Positions 7,569 through 11,062 of a stretch of DNA of 11,062 nucleotides are shown one piece after another. The stretch comes from Calditrichota bacterium (GTDB lineage: Bacteria; Zhuqueibacterota; Zhuqueibacteria; Zhuqueibacterales; Geothermadaptataceae): positions 1 through 11,062 of the forward strand of contig QQUM01000716.1 of the NCBI GenBank assembly GCA_008501545.1, given 5' to 3'. Every line of letters begins with the position of its first letter. Positions within the stretch are counted from its first letter, which is position 1. Both the position numbers and the translations under genes were made by a program. The notes below the pieces were generated by a model. It had not been told where the DNA came from and did not search any database. It was given only the letters and a program-made list of their open reading frames with translations.

Positions 7569-7836
7569 GCCAAAGCCCTTTCGCTCATATTGGGAAAAAT
7601 TAAGCTAAAGAATAATCATAAATTTTATAAAAGCGCAACATCTTTCCTTGCCGCCATGACGAATCCCGCGATGCAATGCGTCTATACAACTATAAAAATT
7701 TATTGATGACTTGTGAGGCTGGCAGGAAGGAAACGATCAAAAAGGGTAGGTATTGTGAGGACACAACCCAATACCCAACACGCAATTACTTTGAAATTTG
7801 AACATTGTGTGTTGAGTATTGGATATTGCCTGGTTT
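7569..7836. other. Intergenic region between the regulator gene and dctQ
   Basis: This 268-bp gap should hold the dctQM promoter on the minus strand. TTGCGC (near 7637) followed about 18 bp later by TATTCT is a possible sigma-70-like pair, with low confidence. I searched by eye for a sigma-54 -24/-12 element (GG and GC 12 bp apart in the usual context) on the minus strand and found none at correct spacing. The half next to the regulator gene is taken up by a palindromic repeat (7749-7822). No gene is seen. Confidence 0.45.
7749..7822. repeat. Palindromic intergenic repeat with competing stems
   Basis: CCAATACCCAACACGCAAT (7768-7786) and ATTGTGTGTTGAGTATTGG (7804-7822) are inverted complements at 17 of 19 positions, around a 17-base A/T-rich loop. 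A third segment, GGTATTG (7749-7755), can pair with the same left arm (CAATACC, 7770-7776), so two hairpins are mutually exclusive. The element lies just past the stop of the minus-strand regulator gene and upstream of dctQ. It has no U-run in either direction. It looks like a dispersed palindromic repeat or an mRNA-stabilising structure rather than a standard terminator. Confidence 0.6.
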
Positions 7837-8775
7837 CTATTTATTCGCTATTTCATACTTTTTCAGTTTATACCGCAATGACGCCTCGGAAATTTGCAGG
7901 TGTTGCGCTGCTTTTGTCTGATTTCCTTCGAACCGCCCAAGCGCTTTTTTTATGAGATAATTTTCAACGATTTGCACAGCATCCGGAAGTGGTTTTTCAA
8001 CGAACATTTTTAGTGGATCATCACGATCGAGAAATGGCAGGATCGCCGGATTGACTCTTCCATCTTCTGCCGTAACGACAAGCGTGCGTATGCAATTTTT
8101 CAGTTCCTCAATATTGCCCGGCCAATTGTACAACATCAGACCCTCGTATAATTCTTCGCTCAATGCGTACCCTTCCAGGGAGATTCCGTGAACGCGTGCC
8201 GACTTTCTTACAAATTTGCGATACAGGTATGGAATATCTTGTTTGCGGCTGCGCAAAGAGGGCACTTCGAGCATGACACGATTGAGCTTATAATATAATT
8301 TTGTGGAGATGGCATTTTGTTCAAATGCCGGTTCAGGCTTTAATTTTGAGGTTGAGATGATCCGTGGGCGACTCCCACCATCCCAATATTTTTGAAATCC
8401 ATTGATTCCCTGTATGAGTTCCAGCAATTGAAATTTTTGCTGTTCCGGAAAGTCTTCCACTTCAAATATGACCAATGTTCCGCCGGCTGCTGCTTCAACT
8501 GCACGGTAAAAACGTTGGGATAAATCGCTATCTTTTTCATTGAATTCGCCCGGATGCAGGGCAACGAATGGTTTATTTCGACGCCGACTCAATCGATATA
8601 TAATTTTAGCTATTTGCGCCTTGCCGACGCCGGGCTCACCGATAATTAAACAATCTTCATCACTTTTGGCAATTTTACGGGCGGCTCTTTTCACACGAAC
8701 GATTGCCGGACTCATGCCAACAACCTCGTTCATAATTTTCCTGACAGAGAAATCACCTGAGGCTACTTCTTGCAT
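7837..8775 (-). CDS. Fis-type HTH regulator with degenerate sigma-54-activator AAA+ domain
   Basis: This 312-residue transcriptional regulator has no receiver or sensor domain. The AAA+ domain spans about 20-245 and resembles NtrC-class activators. It keeps a Walker A motif (GEPGVGKA, 46-53), the LRSRKQDIPYL segment near 175-185 and WPGN (218-221). Key elements are lost. The GAFTGA loop that contacts sigma-54 is deleted (segment 70-100 is shortened). Walker B reads LVIFEVE, so the Asp is Phe. The arginine-finger region reads STKLYYKLN, and NVREL is NIEEL. The C-terminal Fis-type helix-turn-helix (273-308; GNQTKAAQHLQISEASLRYK) is well conserved. It probably binds DNA and does not activate sigma-54, as in TyrR-like proteins. 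The ATG at 8775 has GGAA five bases upstream; an in-frame TTG at 8805 would add ten residues. The gene lies upstream of dctQ on the same strand, so regulation of the TRAP genes is plausible but unproven. Confidence 0.85.
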   Translation of the reverse strand: MQEVASGDFSVRKIMNEVVGMSPAIVRVKRAARKIAKSDEDCLIIGEPGVGKAQIAKIIYRLSRRRNKPFVALHPGEFNEKDSDLSQRFYRAVEAAAGGTLVIFEVEDFPEQQKFQLLELIQGINGFQKYWDGGSRPRIISTSKLKPEPAFEQNAISTKLYYKLNRVMLEVPSLRSRKQDIPYLYRKFVRKSARVHGISLEGYALSEELYEGLMLYNWPGNIEELKNCIRTLVVTAEDGRVNPAILPFLDRDDPLKMFVEKPLPDAVQIVENYLIKKALGRFEGNQTKAAQHLQISEASLRYKLKKYEIANK

Positions 8776-8913
8776 AGAATTTCCGCTACCATTATTCAGA
8801 TACAAAGCGTCCTGTGGTTTGCAACTGACTTGAATAACACGGGGAATCCTTCCCTTGATTCCTCTTTATCCATTGAAATAATCTGGAAATGGCTTTTAAA
8901 CCATTCTGTATTG

Positions 8914-8936
8914 ATGTGTATGAGGGGCATACACAT
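8914..8936. promoter_or_regulatory. Perfect 9-bp dyad upstream of the regulator gene
   Basis: ATGTGTATG (8914-8922) and CATACACAT (8928-8936) are perfect inverted complements around the five bases AGGGG. The dyad lies about 140 bp upstream of the regulator ATG. As DNA it could be the operator of a dimeric HTH protein, possibly the adjacent Fis-type regulator acting on itself. As RNA it would be a stable leader hairpin. No U-run follows in either direction, so a terminator role is unlikely. Confidence 0.45.
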
Positions 8937-9089
8937 TATGACGTTGGCGTTTTATGATTTATTTTATCGCGCATCTTGAAAAAACGCCTTACAATTTTGT
9001 TATTTACCTGATGAAAGGGTGAAATGCAAAAAATTATTTTAAGTAGTGTGCATTTGGAAGGGAATTTTTTAAAAAATTAACGATTTGCA

Positions 9090-9135
9090 AACAAATACAT
9101 CCTTTTATGGTACATCGTGCCAGGATGTATTTGTT
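9090..9135 (-). terminator. Terminator-like hairpin after the barrel gene
   Basis: AACAAATACATCCT (9090-9103) and AGGATGTATTTGTT (9122-9135) are perfect 14-bp inverted complements around an 18-base loop that can itself pair partly (GGCAC/GTACC). The hairpin begins 4 bp after the stop of the minus-strand barrel gene. On that strand the stem ends in UUUGUU, and UG then CAAAUCG follow, so the U-tract is poor. Position and stem length favour a terminator or 3'-end stabiliser. Confidence 0.6.
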
Positions 9136-9139
9136 CTAC

Positions 9140-10270
9140 TCAAAATCCCAATTGCAAAGAGAAGGCTTTATTCCAGTTGACCACATCGCCGGCATATTTA
9201 CCCATTTCTTCGCCATACATAGCAAAATCCAATCGAAGCCAGCGAATATCCAGACCGATGCCAAAAGATGTATAACCCTGATAAAATCCGGTACCGATAT
9301 GAAAAAATGGTGGCAGGTTGGCTTCCGCGCCCAGAAAGAGCTTCTTGAAAAAAGTGATATCTGAATCGAATGGATGATTCAGATCGGCTGCAAATGAAAT
9401 ATTTTTAAATGCACCCCAGTTGCGCCAGTTCGGTACGTAAGCAATGCCCAATTTCATTGAAGCATTCAGCGAGTTACCGGCCGGTTTAATTCCTGTACCG
9501 CCATCAGAATTCTCCCATTTGAAATCCGGGCTGTTGAGATCATAAAAGGCGACACCAAAAGAAACATTACGATTCAACGAGTACAATGCACCGAAATCCA
9601 AAGAAAATGTACGCCCTTTATACAGATCCAGTGTTTCATCATCGCTGAGTCCGGTAATCGTTTTGATTTTATGAGAGGTCCACCGGGTCATACTTTTTAA
9701 GCTAATTCCAAGATGGAGCGGCCTTGGCATCAGTCCAACCAATGAAATCCCGTACCCGCCGATTATCAACGTTTCGCCGTAAAACTGGATATCTGCAATC
9801 GGCAGTCCGCTGGCGCCGGAAAACACCTCACCAGTGCCACTGCCCTCCGTCACAATTGCCAGTCCATATCCCGGTTGCAAAAACTGCATTTGCAGCGGCC
9901 CGTTCAGACTGAGCTGTGCCGGCTTTTGTACTTGCTCAAGCACATCAACAAAAAACGCATTTTGTTCGCTATCCGACATTTCGTTGACGTTATTGAACTT
10001 TTCCTGGTTATCCCGGATAAATGAGTAATCGTCATAAAACTGCTGATTAAAGCGAACACGAAAATCCACGAGTGTTATCTTGCGTTTTTGTACGAAGTTT
10101 AACAACGCCGGATTGTGGAAAAGTGGATTTTCATTGCTTCGCAAAGCGACTCCGGCGCCACCCATGGCCAATGAGCGCACGTTCCAGTTGGTCGTGCGTC
10201 CGGTTTGCGCGCCCACACTCGGAAGAATCAGTACGAATGAAAAAAAACTAATGATTATACGTTTTAGCAT
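9140..10270 (-). CDS. TraF/PorV-like outer-membrane beta-barrel protein
   Basis: This 376-residue exported protein is predicted to form an outer-membrane beta-barrel. Residues 1-21 are a Sec signal peptide (basic MLKR, hydrophobic core, likely cut after VGA). The mature N-terminus carries RSLAMGGAGVA (32-42) and HNPALL (52-57), the signature shared by the TraF-like (PF13729-type) and PorV/FadL-like barrels. The rest alternates aromatic and polar residues in strand-like segments with Gly turns (for example 170-190 and 335-352). It ends in SLQLGF with a terminal Phe, as expected for BAM-dependent insertion. The ATG at 10270 has GAGG five bases upstream. The gene lies 31 bp downstream of an unidentified gene on the same strand and is followed by a terminator-like hairpin. 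Cargo or transport role is unknown; a PorV-like part in secretion is only one possibility. Confidence 0.8.
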   Translation of the reverse strand: MLKRIIISFFSFVLILPSVGAQTGRTTNWNVRSLAMGGAGVALRSNENPLFHNPALLNFVQKRKITLVDFRVRFNQQFYDDYSFIRDNQEKFNNVNEMSDSEQNAFFVDVLEQVQKPAQLSLNGPLQMQFLQPGYGLAIVTEGSGTGEVFSGASGLPIADIQFYGETLIIGGYGISLVGLMPRPLHLGISLKSMTRWTSHKIKTITGLSDDETLDLYKGRTFSLDFGALYSLNRNVSFGVAFYDLNSPDFKWENSDGGTGIKPAGNSLNASMKLGIAYVPNWRNWGAFKNISFAADLNHPFDSDITFFKKLFLGAEANLPPFFHIGTGFYQGYTSFGIGLDIRWLRLDFAMYGEEMGKYAGDVVNWNKAFSLQLGF

Positions 10271-10301
10271 CCCTGCCTCTGTCGTTTTTGATTGTTACAT
10301 G

Positions 10302-11062
10302 CTACAAGAGCATTTGATAAAGTGATGATGTACCGGTAAATGCAATTTCAAAAAGCTGCCAGGCCAACGAAGAATCTGTGCCATCGGCACAAACCATTGA
10401 TGGCGTAATAGTTCCGGGAATTTGCGGCATATCGCCCGGTTCGGGCAACGCACCGCACTGCGTCCATGCATAGTACAGATAAAGGGAACGAATCCCGGCT
10501 TCGATACCCGGCCACTGCCGCGAAATGCGATTGGCAATTTCCATCTGAAAATCGATGCCAGAAGATGCATCGCCAACAAAGACAAGTTGATATGCTTCAT
10601 CAATCCGTTGCAGCAGGAACCGCTCATCGAGCACAAATTCGGGGCCTTCACCATCCGTGTCGATTAACAGAATCATATTCGCAACCATGGCCGCCAGTCC
10701 CCGACTCAGCAGCACGTCTTCAATATAGGGAAATTCACTCACCGTCAGTTCGCCAGATTCAATCGCATCACCGATTGTTTGCAGGTTTGCATTGACGACA
10801 AGAAAAGTTTGCAACAGTCCTTGCAATTGTTCGACACTCAAATTAAAGAGCGTATCATTTTCCGCACTAAAGACCTGATTGAGTGTGGCCATTCCTTTGC
10901 TGGCGGTACTCGTCTGTCCGGCTTCCTGGAATGTTTCAATGAAGGTTGTGAATTCGATATCATTGACCCGTGCGGTTGCAACGGAGTGAAAATAAAGGAT
11001 ATCATAATTGTCCGGATCCTTCATCTTTGCATCCTCGGGATATTCAAGGGCTTTTTCGTTTT
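10302..11062 (-). CDS. Uncharacterised helical protein, N-terminus beyond window
   Basis: I do not recognise this gene. The frame is open to the right edge of the window: the 12 codons before the Met at 11024 read NEKALEYPEDAK and continue naturally, so that Met is internal and the true start lies outside. About 252 residues are visible. They are rich in acidic residues and amphipathic helices, with no membrane segment. ALEYPEDA resembles a TPR helix-turn, but no clear repeat series can be read. A Cys pair (about 215 and 233 of the visible part) in a Pro/Gly-rich loop near the C-terminus could form a disulfide, which would fit a periplasmic location. The stop lies 31 bp before the barrel gene, so the two are probably co-transcribed, and an envelope role is inferred from that. 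Confidence 0.75.
   Translation of the reverse strand, partial: NEKALEYPEDAKMKDPDNYDILYFHSVATARVNDIEFTTFIETFQEAGQTSTASKGMATLNQVFSAENDTLFNLSVEQLQGLLQTFLVVNANLQTIGDAIESGELTVSEFPYIEDVLLSRGLAAMVANMILLIDTDGEGPEFVLDERFLLQRIDEAYQLVFVGDASSGIDFQMEIANRISRQWPGIEAGIRSLYLYYAWTQCGALPEPGDMPQIPGTITPSMVCADGTDSSLAWQLFEIAFTGTSSLYQMLL

Larger units (their letters stand above)
8776..9139. other. Hairpin-rich intergenic region upstream of the regulator gene
   Basis: This 364-bp gap holds no gene. From the right it contains the terminator-like hairpin of the barrel gene (9090-9135), a 16-bp A/T palindrome AATTTTTTAAAAAATT (9063-9078), an inverted repeat GGCGTTTT (8946-8953) with AAAACGCC (8981-8988), a strong hairpin at 8914-8936, and a small one GGAATC/GATTCC (8843-8848 and 8857-8862). 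CCATT/AATGG/CCATT segments at 8870, 8888 and 8901 could pair in two alternative ways. The promoter of the regulator should lie here, but I cannot point to a firm -35/-10 pair. Confidence 0.5.

Noticed and set aside
7569..7836. Sigma-54 promoter upstream of dctQ
   Set aside because: A TGGC followed by TTGC occurs on the minus strand near 7635-7657, but the GG-to-GC distance is about 19, not 12. The neighbouring regulator also lacks GAFTGA.
1..11062. CRISPR array, tRNA/rRNA, transposase, phage or defence genes
   Set aside because: Reading both strands showed no regular repeat-spacer series, no RNA gene structures and no recognisable mobile or defence proteins.

Overview
The window looks like a chromosomal segment of a Gram-negative bacterium. 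It carries an outer-membrane beta-barrel of the TraF/PorV-like type, a Tat-exported lipoprotein and a Fis-type HTH regulator built on a sigma-54-activator AAA+ fold. Barrels with the AMGGAG...NPA signature are common in the FCB superphylum and neighbouring candidate phyla (Calditrichota/KSB1-like). That placement is inference; there is no rRNA or other marker gene here.

Layout, left to right. (1) A Trk potassium-uptake pair lies on the minus strand: trkA (1393-2736) is upstream of trkH, which starts at 1060 and runs off the left edge. The 332-bp gap between them holds a MITE-like inverted repeat. (2) A divergent regulatory region (2737-3036) contains a strong intrinsic terminator pointing toward trkA. 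(3) A plus-strand gene (3037-4332) encodes a protein that resembles an HD-GYP domain without its metal ligands, followed by a Cys/His-rich tail. (4) A complete TRAP transporter of the TakP (alpha-keto acid) type follows. The binding protein is on plus (4606-5724). The two membrane subunits are on minus (dctQ 7044-7568, dctM 5729-7051) and meet the binding-protein gene tail-to-tail with 4 bp between the stops. (5) Beyond a 268-bp gap with a second palindromic repeat is a minus-strand Fis-type regulator (7837-8775) whose AAA+ domain has lost the GAFTGA loop and other catalytic residues. (6) After a hairpin-rich gap come a TraF/PorV-like outer-membrane barrel gene (9140-10270, with a terminator-like hairpin after its stop) and, 31 bp upstream, an unidentified gene that runs off the right edge. 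These two probably form one operon.

The genes make three units: K+ uptake (TrkH channel, TrkA gating ring), Na+-driven organic-acid uptake (TRAP P, Q, M) with a neighbouring candidate regulator, and an envelope operon. No CRISPR array, transposase, integrase, tRNA or rRNA was seen. No clearly new multi-gene system is evident. The points most worth following are the enzyme-dead activator beside the TRAP genes, the degenerate HD-GYP-like protein, the leader terminator upstream of trkA, and the palindromic intergenic repeats.
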